From Candidatus Altimarinota bacterium (lineage in GTDB: Bacteria > Patescibacteriota > Gracilibacteria > UBA4473): a stretch of 64,000 bases of DNA. The stretch lies in the NCBI GenBank assembly GCA_021734395.1, contig JAIPJB010000003.1, positions 1 to 64,000 on the forward strand. Reading direction: 5' to 3'. Made by a program: the position numbers and the translations under genes. This document shows positions 53,101 to 61,030 of the stretch, piece after piece. The notes beneath the pieces are model-generated. The model saw only the letters and a list, made by a program, of their open reading frames with translations. It was not told where the DNA came from and ran no database searches. Each line of letters starts with the position of its first letter. The first letter of the stretch is position 1.

Positions 53101-55556
53101 AAAAAGGACTGGAGTTTCTCTGGAGAGAGCTTTGAAATAAGTCGTTCTATTTCTGTCTTTAAATCCGTACGAGAGTCAATTCTTTGCTCTGAATCTTTTA
53201 AATTATCCCACAAAAGGAGTTTATTCAGCACTTCATTTCGTTCCTCTCCGCTGATATCAGACTGCACCAATACCTCACTCAGACTCAGATCACATATTTT
53301 TCGACTGAGTGCATTTGTGGTTTCATTTTCCTGAGAAATAAGTTCCGAGGCATCTTCGCGTCGCTGCTGTTCGCGATTCAGAAAAGTATCATAATTATCC
53401 ACCTCTTCTGAGGTTTCAATCCGTTTGTGCAATCGATCCCACTGACGCAAAAGAAGATCTGTTTTCTCTTCTCCCAATGAGCCTCGAAGCCCTTCTCTCA
53501 CTTTTCCAAAAATTTTATCGCGAGAATTCCACAGCATGCCTTCGAACACTTCTCGTGTATTTTGCCCAGAAGAAAATGTCTCTTGTATGTTTTTTTCTAA
53601 TTCCGTGCCGACAATATTCTGCAGATTGAGTTCTTCGTCCAGAATATGGAGCCAAACATCATATTTATCATCTTTTTTATCGAGAATTTTTCCGAGTGCT
53701 TTTTCGAGTTTTTCATTCACGAAAGAACTAAATATTTTTTCCAGGTCTTTTCGTGATTTTTTGAGCTCTTCAAATCGTTCTTCATTCTCAAAAAGAATTT
53801 CGAGATCCGCTGAGCGAAGTTTTCCTTCTTCGAATCTTTTGGTCAGTTCTTTCCAATAGTTTTCTTCGATTTCTTCTGCCCATTTTCCGGGATTTTCCCA
53901 AAAACGTGCCAAGTGAATATATTTTTTATTGCGATTCAATCGCTGCCCTATTTTCCGATCTATTTTTTCTACTTCTTTTTTGAGCTCTTGAATCGTTTGC
54001 ATTTTCTGTGTCAATATTCCTATTGATTCGTCGGTATCTTCTCCAGTAATATTTTTCTTATCCTGCTCTATTTCCAGACTCGCTCTTTTTTTCTCGAGTT
54101 TTTGTTTGAGTGATTGAAATGAATTTTCTACTTCGCTGAGCTGTGAACGCAGGTCCGAGAGTATTTTTTCCTGTTCTTCTTTTTCTTCTTTGCCTTTTGC
54201 TTTTGCCAGATCGTCTTTTGCGGTTTGTGTTTCTTTCTGTATTTCTTCTTTTTGCGAATCATACTGCGAGTACAGTTTTTCTTCCGATTCAGAAAAATAA
54301 GTGTGTATCAAATGCCGGTTGACCCAGTCTTCGGTTTTTTTGCGATCTTCTTCTTTTTTGGCTATTTCGTTTCGTAATTCTTCTATTTCATCGGTTTCAT
54401 TCTGAAGCGATTCCAAAAAATCACTGCCCGATAAAGAATCCACAAGAAAATCTAATTTTTTTTCTTGAATTTCTCTGAGCGCATTCAAGTGCGATTTGAG
54501 AAAGAGTGGTTGCCGATCTGCGAAATTGAGAAATTCCGCCGCCCGCGCTCGCTTGGCAAGATTTTCCAATCCCGAAATATCGGTTTTTTCTATATTCAAT
54601 TTTGTCCACGAATCCTCATTGTTGATAAAATCATCCAGGAGTTCCCATGCCAGAATATAGTTGGGATTATCTTTTTTTGAAGCGTTCGTTTCAGCCTTCT
54701 CTTCTGATTCCTTGGAATCTTTTTCTGAATCATCTTCTTTTCCTCCCAAGAGCTCACTGGTGACTTGGCTCGAAAGAGCTTTCCACCAGTTTTCATGAAA
54801 CGTAATACCCCAATCTTGTGGGCCAAAAATACGCCCCATTTCCAGAAGCATGACTTTCTCATCGGTTGTCAGAGCAGGCTGCTTTTTTGCGGCTTGCTCT
54901 AGATTTTCCTTTTTTCCTTTTTTCATAAGGTCAGGAGCATGATGCGCTTCAAATCGATACAAAAGAGGAATTCCTTTTTGGAGCAATTGATCACGAAGTT
55001 TTCGAAAGATTTGCTCGTCGATATCTTGTGGTTTTACGGCTTTATCTTTGATTTGAGAATACATGGAACACGCTCGGACAACTTCTCCATCTGACCAATC
55101 TTCCGGCTTGCTTCGCTTGAGAAGGGCCTTTATCTCCTGACGATTGGTATCGAGCTGTCTGCCGATTTCACTGCGAAGTCGATTGCTCAGAAGACCACTC
55201 AGAATTCGAGAATCGTAGATCCCATTGAGCAGGCGCGTCGGAATGACCATTGTTTCTTTGGCATTGAGGGTGAGTAAATACCCCGCCACGCTATCCTGAA
55301 ACTGTGCTTTGAATTCTGCTTTTTTCCCTTCAGGAAGTGTCTGTATGTTTTTCTCGATGTACTTCAACTGTCGCAATGACAATCCCAATGGATTTCTGAG
55401 AATTTCTTCTATTTTTTTCTCTGGAGAATCTTCTGGTGATTTCGCTTTTTCAGAGCCTTCTGAAGCCGTACCTTTTTCCGGACTATCAGCCAAAAAAACA
55501 TATCCCCGACGCCAGTCGTCTGAAAAATCTCGGAAAGGGCTCAAAATCAGTTTCAT
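50160..55556 (-). CDS. Giant cytoplasmic-type coiled-coil protein (1798 residues)
   Basis: No signal peptide or membrane helix is visible, so it is probably cytoplasmic. The N-terminus (about 25-50) is a short Ser/Glu/Lys low-complexity linker. Long coiled-coil stretches are at about 386-500 (heptad Leu/Glu/Lys pattern, LRNEIAKKEEDRKK and LSDLRSQLSEVENSFQ) and 885-920, with mostly helical sequence between. The C-terminal third (about 1150-1798) is richer in Trp, Tyr and Arg and looks globular. No ATPase, nuclease or kinase motif was found. It has its own TGG-TATAAT promoter 10 nt from the ATG and is followed 84 bp later by the 3691-residue gene. A partner or chaperone of that protein is plausible but unproven. 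Confidence 0.8.
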   Translation of the reverse strand: MKLILSPFRDFSDDWRRGYVFLADSPEKGTASEGSEKAKSPEDSPEKKIEEILRNPLGLSLRQLKYIEKNIQTLPEGKKAEFKAQFQDSVAGYLLTLNAKETMVIPTRLLNGIYDSRILSGLLSNRLRSEIGRQLDTNRQEIKALLKRSKPEDWSDGEVVRACSMYSQIKDKAVKPQDIDEQIFRKLRDQLLQKGIPLLYRFEAHHAPDLMKKGKKENLEQAAKKQPALTTDEKVMLLEMGRIFGPQDWGITFHENWWKALSSQVTSELLGGKEDDSEKDSKESEEKAETNASKKDNPNYILAWELLDDFINNEDSWTKLNIEKTDISGLENLAKRARAAEFLNFADRQPLFLKSHLNALREIQEKKLDFLVDSLSGSDFLESLQNETDEIEELRNEIAKKEEDRKKTEDWVNRHLIHTYFSESEEKLYSQYDSQKEEIQKETQTAKDDLAKAKGKEEKEEQEKILSDLRSQLSEVENSFQSLKQKLEKKRASLEIEQDKKNITGEDTDESIGILTQKMQTIQELKKEVEKIDRKIGQRLNRNKKYIHLARFWENPGKWAEEIEENYWKELTKRFEEGKLRSADLEILFENEERFEELKKSRKDLEKIFSSFVNEKLEKALGKILDKKDDKYDVWLHILDEELNLQNIVGTELEKNIQETFSSGQNTREVFEGMLWNSRDKIFGKVREGLRGSLGEEKTDLLLRQWDRLHKRIETSEEVDNYDTFLNREQQRREDASELISQENETTNALSRKICDLSLSEVLVQSDISGEERNEVLNKLLLWDNLKDSEQRIDSRTDLKTEIERLISKLSPEKLQSFFPDTKAAESEAQKTELIDQLTERVLLEQTQYVRTHNFLEGQVIKDEERGNLFIPGRESLTQASVATYKERQVIQQELDDFTKQLSEMKEGYKKLPSLPESQIHAQKVELTQDLDRLLANWDSSEQIIRRNLQNMHYECQKIFSDHPDFVEKYLQYPQKLLGEQNSSVQGTILEVVGRIKEQRDKIKANQKRENKDADEMDILTGTEDFFWQIPELTQAFSSLIDFQNGFWAGESQKHEYQLKQVNKAARLQQKLGFFEDKKEGKTDFIDRFQSVQTDFMDHFYQYEKSVREVRYVVQDDLDSLSQEDFFQKYGFEKDYIRGVVESHETSVEEFEKIWKTMDQNAIEELLVKYDEGGESRVAAMQEIAKWEDTDEAAKNAQKMAASLTEWLRDYDSKKQSWWDRHFRNRNVIEFSLYDIYATVKKGIEANEVKWKRKSDMAVAHLGATFFGENNYFGKEYRRLGEESESQRIKEFETRYHDKPGWEIQKWMSRSKDPDEVRACINLLSEKGFLKWDDPMIWRALNKLQRAITFDTSADLQMGSYQIRNKVKQAASIVWSQEVFDEWDRNLDERAKKAEGGFAREFESLEHDPTARTEIMANMLQKWSRGETDDVDPARYAMFIRESFRLGKMNGQPDQRIYFMIMGVTTRNPRTGQSILSRDFFQRMDGEFLARFPHVDFFVDKASPKLNGRIVPEGTPNAEKRGWTYDDYVQWSHVLGDSEGSFNPTKGSASTNTERFFYHYIHMSEFARDRVQRMQRMSEKEGDHEDAWANFLEWKPRQVRTHLSRRSEGSEKSSPDWWRTFLSAFPTYMKYMYEYIQQGDAEWGNSKFWQDEREEVLYRIGERLQVGVEATQALLGNYISYGDSSRPMFYDKDEWKKKTTSYSISLMESKSEINSFLRSVFRAADDGSYETFNEVIDLHGSEYGKSHGDMKDNEEWKTKIGDKIKTLLTAKTGGKYFNDTSYIYKGLQAYMSEKNRSS

Positions 55557-55566
55557 CTGTCCGGAT

Positions 55567-55575
55567 ATTATACCA
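55567..55575 (-). promoter_or_regulatory. Extended -10 (TGG-TATAAT) of the 1798-residue gene
   Basis: TGG TATAAT on the minus strand, 10 nt before the ATG at 55556; predicted leader of about 3 nt. Confidence 0.65.
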
Positions 55576-55656
55576 TAAATAAGCCCTTCCTGCCATATTC
55601 AGGGTGTCATTTTCGCTTTACCCTTTATTAAAAATATTATGAAATAGTATTTTAAA

Positions 55657-58047
55657 TCATTCAGATAAGCCAATTTTCTTTTTTATTCTATCTGCTGATT
55701 CAATATCGGTAAAAATATCAACCGAATCAATTTTATTATATACATTCATAAATTTATCTTCATTTACTTTTTCTCCTTCCATAAAAGATTCTTTATTCTC
55801 TTTAAGCAAATTTAATATTTCGTTTTTATTATTCTTATTTAGTTCTACTTTTTTTGCACCCTCTCCTGTACCAAATTGAATATGTTGCTTTCCATCTTTT
55901 TCAGGAAATGAGATATTTATTGTTGAATTTGTTGCCGAAGATCCTGTATCATTCTTAATATTTTTCAATGCTTGAGTAAGTTCTTTTTTATCAGCAGAGT
56001 CCCAGTATTTATCTTTTATTTTCTCAGCTACTGCTTCCATCTCATCATCTTCGTATTTCTCCAGATCAGCAGCAGTAATACCTGACTCTTCCAATAAACC
56101 TTCTAAATCACCCGCATTCATATCTGAATCCGCTACAACTTTCATATCCACCATTTTACTGGCACTAAAGTTTATTTCTCGATTCTCTTTTTCGTCTTCA
56201 AGTACGATCTTGCTCTTTTCTCCTTCTCCTTTTGCTACATCTTTACTGTCAGAGTCTTTCTCAACTTCTGCTTTATAATCAATATCTTTGTATTTAACTT
56301 CTCCACTCATCTCATATAAAGCCGTGCCAATAACATCATAATAAGCATCTTCTCCATTTTCGAGACCCGTTATAATCTTATCTATTTTTTCTTCCTGTCC
56401 CTTCAAACCCTCAAACTCATTAGGATGTTTTTTTATATACTCCAATTCTTTTATAAAGGATTCTTTTCCTTTATCATCATATTTCCAGTCTTTTGCTATG
56501 TTAGAAATGTGCTCTGCACTCTTTCCTGGAGTTTTAGCATCTTTCAGATTTGATCTTAATTTTGAAAAGTCTTTTGTGAGTTTTGCCGTTTCATCATCTA
56601 AAATATTCATATGCTTCCAGAGATTCGTATTCTGCTCTGAACTCTGCTGACCCTGTATATCAGCCCATTTTCCCAGCGCTCCCCCCATACCGCTGAGAGA
56701 AACCGGCACATCTTTGTTTTCCCCTGTTTTGAAAAGCGGACGATCGATCGTTACTGCACGAGCAGCAGCGGTACCGACCTTTTCGGTTCCTTTCTGAATT
56801 CCTTGGATAAGCGTCTCGGCTTCGCTGCCTTCCATCGCCCAGAAAGCGGCCTTCCAGAAAACAACAATCACAACGATCTGCCACAGAATCCCATAGGAAC
56901 CTGTCGCAAATTTCGAAAGGGCGGGTCCAATCTCTGTAAAAGAAGTTGGAGTTTGATTCCCAAATCCATCAACATTTCCTGCCATACCCGCTACCATGAT
57001 AAAACTTACCGTAAAAGCAGCAGCTATCTTGAGAGGCATGATAAGGTTCGTCACGATCCTTTTCCCAATTTCAGATTGCCCGCCTCCAAATCCCATGATC
57101 CAAGCCGCGACCAAAATAGGCGAAAAAGCCATCGCCACCCATAAAACCAACATTCGAGCAATAAGCGCAATAAAAACCGCGAAGATTGCGATCACATACG
57201 CCAATGCCAAAATCCCAGAGAAAAGTCCATTATTGGCAACAGAGAAAAAATTATGGAGAAATTTTCCTTCCTCGGACTTAGCCTTTGCCGCTAAAGACGG
57301 GAGTTTATACAGCTGACCGAAATGCGCTCCAAATGCCAAAAAGAGGTTTTGAGAAGTCGGATCTTCTTTTATCGCTGCGTTTGGATTAATACGCCACATA
57401 CATTCACTCGATTCAGGATTATCCCCATCACACATAATATCATTGATCCAATCAGCAAAGCTCATGCACTGAGCCCCCTCTTCACAATCTACACCAAGTT
57501 CGTCCACTTTCCGCTCATAGATAAGCTTTTTGATATTGGATATCTGCAGGGCTTCTGTCGCCTGATCACTGATCGAGAGAATTGCCTGTGTTCCTACATT
57601 TACCGCATCGATCGCTACCTTGAACCCCAAAAGAGAAAAGTTTATCGCGATCAATGCCAGAATAACTTTGGGGAGTTTTTCTTTGATCGTCCAGTTTCCT
57701 TCGCCAAAAGAAAAAAGATTCGACATCGCCAAGAAAAGCAAAACCAAAACAAAAGCAATATTCGTGATATTACGAATCACAGTCCACATAGGACGAATTG
57801 CACTCATGGGATCAGATCCCGTGAGAAAATCTGTTCCTAAAAGTCTTCCTCCGTGCTCCATCATCTGAAGTGCCAAGAAGGTAAAAATATTGATAAAAAC
57901 CGAAACCAACTGCGAAAAACCCTGAAGTGCTTCATCTCCCGTATTATTCTGTGCGAAAGCAACCGTCTCAAAAAAACCACCCACAATCTGCACTCCCGCA
58001 AAAGCGAGCACGACAGAAAGAAGATTTTTAAATCGAAAGAATTTCAT
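55657..58047 (-). CDS. VirB6/TrbL-like polytopic membrane protein with large soluble tail
   Basis: A 796-residue protein. The N-terminal 30 residues are a signal-like helix. Six or seven further hydrophobic segments lie near 45-67, 85-110, 125-150, 273-300, 300-318, 335-357 and 385-405. The pattern MWTVIRNITNIAFVLVLLF, LALIAINFSLLGFKVAI and IALIARMLVLWVAMAFSPI (Arg before a hydrophobic helix ending in SP) is that of VirB6/TrbL channel proteins of type IV secretion systems, common in this radiation. Residues about 420-796 are soluble, acidic and repeat-free, and are unlike VirB6. The ATG follows a TGG-TATAAT box and an adjacent AAGGAG. The protein may form the membrane pore of the cluster. Confidence 0.7.
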   Translation of the reverse strand: MKFFRFKNLLSVVLAFAGVQIVGGFFETVAFAQNNTGDEALQGFSQLVSVFINIFTFLALQMMEHGGRLLGTDFLTGSDPMSAIRPMWTVIRNITNIAFVLVLLFLAMSNLFSFGEGNWTIKEKLPKVILALIAINFSLLGFKVAIDAVNVGTQAILSISDQATEALQISNIKKLIYERKVDELGVDCEEGAQCMSFADWINDIMCDGDNPESSECMWRINPNAAIKEDPTSQNLFLAFGAHFGQLYKLPSLAAKAKSEEGKFLHNFFSVANNGLFSGILALAYVIAIFAVFIALIARMLVLWVAMAFSPILVAAWIMGFGGGQSEIGKRIVTNLIMPLKIAAAFTVSFIMVAGMAGNVDGFGNQTPTSFTEIGPALSKFATGSYGILWQIVVIVVFWKAAFWAMEGSEAETLIQGIQKGTEKVGTAAARAVTIDRPLFKTGENKDVPVSLSGMGGALGKWADIQGQQSSEQNTNLWKHMNILDDETAKLTKDFSKLRSNLKDAKTPGKSAEHISNIAKDWKYDDKGKESFIKELEYIKKHPNEFEGLKGQEEKIDKIITGLENGEDAYYDVIGTALYEMSGEVKYKDIDYKAEVEKDSDSKDVAKGEGEKSKIVLEDEKENREINFSASKMVDMKVVADSDMNAGDLEGLLEESGITAADLEKYEDDEMEAVAEKIKDKYWDSADKKELTQALKNIKNDTGSSATNSTINISFPEKDGKQHIQFGTGEGAKKVELNKNNKNEILNLLKENKESFMEGEKVNEDKFMNVYNKIDSVDIFTDIESADRIKKKIGLSE

Positions 58048-58061
58048 AGATAGTTCTCCTT

Positions 58062-58070
58062 ATTATACCA
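58062..58070 (-). promoter_or_regulatory. Extended -10 (TGG-TATAAT) of the VirB6/TrbL-like gene
   Basis: TGG TATAAT on the minus strand, 14 nt before the ATG. AAGGAG (58056-58061) lies directly after the -10 and so may be upstream of, or at, the transcription start. Confidence 0.65.
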
Positions 58071-58113
58071 GAAAAACGCTTTTTAATCAACTCAAAACCA
58101 GCCGAAAATCTGT

Positions 58114-60435
58114 TTAGGCACTGCGTGATTCCCGCATGTTTTTGACGACCTTTTCGTCGTCTTTCAGGAATTTTTTTGCGGCTTTATTTCGTGCTTTTAG
58201 CTTTACCTTTTGATCTTTTGCATCGACATACAGTTCGAATTTTGGTGTTTCTCCTTCTTCTTTTTCAAGAAAGAATTTTAGGCTCTTCTCGCTCAGACTC
58301 TTGGGGAGCCGCGATTTCTTGAGTCCACGCAAAATCAAATCATCGCCTTTGCCATCAAATTCAAATTTATAATCGATAGAAAAAGATGATCCTTTTTCTT
58401 TTTTCTTCGTCTGGAAAGCATTGCGCAGTCCAGTAAAAGTATCCAAAAGCTTGAAATGCTCTTCATCTCTTTCGAATACTTTTTCTAGGTTCATTTTTTG
58501 GAGCACTTCTTTTTTAAAGGAATCTCGCGCATTTGCGAGCGTATCTCTATCGGCAAAAGTACTCGCTTTTGCCAACTTAAAAAATTGCTCGTATTGTTTT
58601 ACTTGAGCTTCCTTCATCAATTCATCGTAGGTTTCTTTTCCGATAATAATACCGGTCACATCTTTCCCAATCATTTTATCTTTTTTGTAGAGAGCTTCTA
58701 CAAGATCCTTATAATTTGATTTTGATGGATTTTTCTTCAAAAATTTTGCCACCTTTTTTTTCTCCCAAGTGCGCTGAGAAGGCGCTTTTTTTCCCATTTC
58801 TTTTTTTTCTTTCATATCAGAAATCTTCTCGGCTATATCACTGCGCCACTTTCCGGCTTTCATCACGACCTGCCCCAAAACCCGAGCTCCCATGAAAGCA
58901 ATCACCAAGAGCTCTATTCCATTGCGACCACCCAAAAGCTCTGGTCTTTTAGATTTTATTTCTGAAGGAATTCTGAGCTGACGGCTCAGTTCTTCTTGAT
59001 CGGATTCATCCAGCTGTTGCATTTGCTCCAATGTCAGAACCTGATTTACGTCAAATTTGCCAACATTTTCTTTTCCGACCTCCTCGAATATCTCGAGGAA
59101 TTTATCTTGTGTCTTGGCATCAGGATGGTACATGAGGTAACGAACTGCCACCTCCACAGACTGAAACGCAAATACTTTTTGCTTATTTTTTTCGCTCAAG
59201 GCAATCGTCCCCCATCCATCACGATCCAGATCTGTTAGTTCGTCGAGAGAGTTTACCCCCTGAAAATACATGCGAATTACTTCTCGCATGGAAGATTCTG
59301 AAACCGCAAGATTTATTTCGCCTTCTTCTAATATTTCTTTTTCTCTTTCATAAGAAATAACTTCTGAAGATGGCATATCGCCCATTGTTTTTCCGAGAGG
59401 AATTGTCTTTTTTTCTCGAATGATTTTTTTATTTCCTCCATACCGAACATCCATCATGGAACCATAGACTTCCTTGAGGGCTTCATTGTCTCCTTTTTGG
59501 ATAATCCTATTTTTGGCCGCGACTTCTTTCCAAAAAATATCCTGTATTTGTCGTTCCAGAGATCCTTCCGGAAAGAGCTCGCAATTGACAATAAAATTAA
59601 TGCGCTTCGTAATGCCTCCGATAATTTCTTCCGGTTCCATATCACCATTGATCATATCCAGTGCTCCGGCGGTCATATCAAATCCTGACTTCAGAGCCGT
59701 ATAGGCAATTTTCCATCCTGGATCGAGAATGAATTTTCGGGTTGCTCGGCTCAGATATGGATCCGTCAGCGCAAAACTCAATCCTGCTCCCCATTTATAG
59801 GGAACATCGATATAACGATTCAGAAGCAGAGCACCAAATCCAATAGCCCCTATTTTCCCAGGCCACTCTTTTTTCCAAGAATCCAGAAAAGGCTGAGGAA
59901 AATCTCCTTCCGGCCATTTTTCTTTTTCTGCCATTTTACGGACAAAGTCCTCTGCACTTCGAACCGGACTATCAGAACGAATCGTCTTCCCGGTCATCAG
60001 TGAAGCAAATGTTTCTTTGAGAATGTCGGCATTTTCTTCCGAAAATTTTCCTTCTTTTCGCTCTTTCTCGATCTGCTTGAGCTGTGCTTCGATATCTTTT
60101 GCAGAAGCATCGGGCTTGCGGCGTTTGAGTATCTCTTTAATTTTCGCATCAAATGTATGAACATCATTTTTCATCTGCTGCTGCAGCTGATCCTTGTTTT
60201 TCTCAAAATCTTGTTTTTCTTTCCGCATATTTGCTACCTCCCCTTTGAGCGATTGAAATCCTCTCTGAATTTCTCGTATAACTTGCTCTATTGCCTCCTG
60301 TTTCACATTGAGATCTTCTGCAGAATCAAAATGATAAGTATTCTGCTCAACTGAATTGTTTTTGTTCTCATACACAACTTTCTCTCTCCAGCGAGAGTCG
60401 TGAGAAAAATGAGAACGAGAAAAAAGGAATTTCAT
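58114..60435 (-). CDS. 773-residue protein of unknown function in the giant-gene cluster
   Basis: No signal peptide. Residues about 40-110 are coiled coil (LNVKQEAIEQVIREIQRGF, VANMRKEKQDFEKNKDQ). Weakly hydrophobic stretches near 200-215 (IGAIGFGALLLNRY) and 520-545 (IELLVIAFMGARVLGQVVMK) could be membrane-associated helices. The remainder is charged and helical, with several Lys-rich runs toward the C-terminus. It begins directly after the stop of the 169-residue gene (TAG then ATG, no gap), showing they form a two-gene unit. No family was recognised. Membership in the cluster suggests a role with the VirB6/TrbL-like protein. Confidence 0.7.
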   Translation of the reverse strand: MKFLFSRSHFSHDSRWREKVVYENKNNSVEQNTYHFDSAEDLNVKQEAIEQVIREIQRGFQSLKGEVANMRKEKQDFEKNKDQLQQQMKNDVHTFDAKIKEILKRRKPDASAKDIEAQLKQIEKERKEGKFSEENADILKETFASLMTGKTIRSDSPVRSAEDFVRKMAEKEKWPEGDFPQPFLDSWKKEWPGKIGAIGFGALLLNRYIDVPYKWGAGLSFALTDPYLSRATRKFILDPGWKIAYTALKSGFDMTAGALDMINGDMEPEEIIGGITKRINFIVNCELFPEGSLERQIQDIFWKEVAAKNRIIQKGDNEALKEVYGSMMDVRYGGNKKIIREKKTIPLGKTMGDMPSSEVISYEREKEILEEGEINLAVSESSMREVIRMYFQGVNSLDELTDLDRDGWGTIALSEKNKQKVFAFQSVEVAVRYLMYHPDAKTQDKFLEIFEEVGKENVGKFDVNQVLTLEQMQQLDESDQEELSRQLRIPSEIKSKRPELLGGRNGIELLVIAFMGARVLGQVVMKAGKWRSDIAEKISDMKEKKEMGKKAPSQRTWEKKKVAKFLKKNPSKSNYKDLVEALYKKDKMIGKDVTGIIIGKETYDELMKEAQVKQYEQFFKLAKASTFADRDTLANARDSFKKEVLQKMNLEKVFERDEEHFKLLDTFTGLRNAFQTKKKEKGSSFSIDYKFEFDGKGDDLILRGLKKSRLPKSLSEKSLKFFLEKEEGETPKFELYVDAKDQKVKLKARNKAAKKFLKDDEKVVKNMRESRSA

Positions 60436-60945
60436 CTAGAGTTTGAGTGCGCGAATCCAGAGATCCACCAAGCTTTCTTTGCGGTCTTCGAGCTCAGGAA
60501 TTTGAGCAATCTTAAAATATTTCCGAAAGAAACCAGGCGATTTATCGCCCATCTGCAGAGCAATGTTTCGGGTTCGGTATTTCTCGCGAATTTCAAGATT
60601 CACGATCGAAGCGGTCTCATCGTAGAGAATCCAGTACCCGATGATTTTTTCAAAAGGAAGAATCATCCGATCTATGATAATTGCTCTATCAAAAACACGA
60701 ATTTCCTGTTCTTCGTTTCCCTGCCTGTGAATATAAAAATATACCGCAACCGCTAAAAAAAGCGTAAACGCCATAATCCAATCTCCATACCACAAAGCCC
60801 ATACAGCCGTTCCAAAAAAAATCGAACAAAAGAGAAGAATCCACACAATTCCATGTCTGTTGGGGTGATAATCAAACGTCTTCCAAGAGAAGACGAGTTC
60901 CCCCGGATCAAATCCTTCCAGAGACCGATCGGCATTCTTTTTCAT
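60436..60945 (-). CDS. Two-helix membrane protein with PH-like C-terminal domain
   Basis: A 169-residue protein starting at the ATG of MKKNADRSL. An N-terminal soluble segment ends in FSWKTFDYHPNRHGIVW. Then come two close membrane helices (about 36-53 and 57-73) and a beta-rich domain (about 80-169: RVFDRAIIIDRMILPFEKIIGYWILYDE, RTRNIALQMGD). The two-helix-plus-strands layout resembles bacterial PH-domain membrane proteins that are frequent beside type IV secretion-like genes in this radiation; that link is from memory of the pattern, not a search. The TGG-TATAAT promoter is 12 nt from the ATG. It is coupled to the 773-residue gene. Confidence 0.65.
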   Translation of the reverse strand: MKKNADRSLEGFDPGELVFSWKTFDYHPNRHGIVWILLFCSIFFGTAVWALWYGDWIMAFTLFLAVAVYFYIHRQGNEEQEIRVFDRAIIIDRMILPFEKIIGYWILYDETASIVNLEIREKYRTRNIALQMGDKSPGFFRKYFKIAQIPELEDRKESLVDLWIRALKL

Positions 60946-60957
60946 AAAATTCAAAAT

Positions 60958-60966
60958 ATTATACCA
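60958..60966 (-). promoter_or_regulatory. Extended -10 (TGG-TATAAT) of the 169/773-residue gene pair
   Basis: TGG TATAAT on the minus strand, 12 nt before the ATG at 60945; the same nonamer precedes the 796- and 1798-residue genes. Confidence 0.65.
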
Positions 60967-61030
60967 TAAAGAGAGATTTTTTCCAAGTGAAATATTCTCT
61001 CCCACCCCTCATCATTACGGTTTTGCAAAA

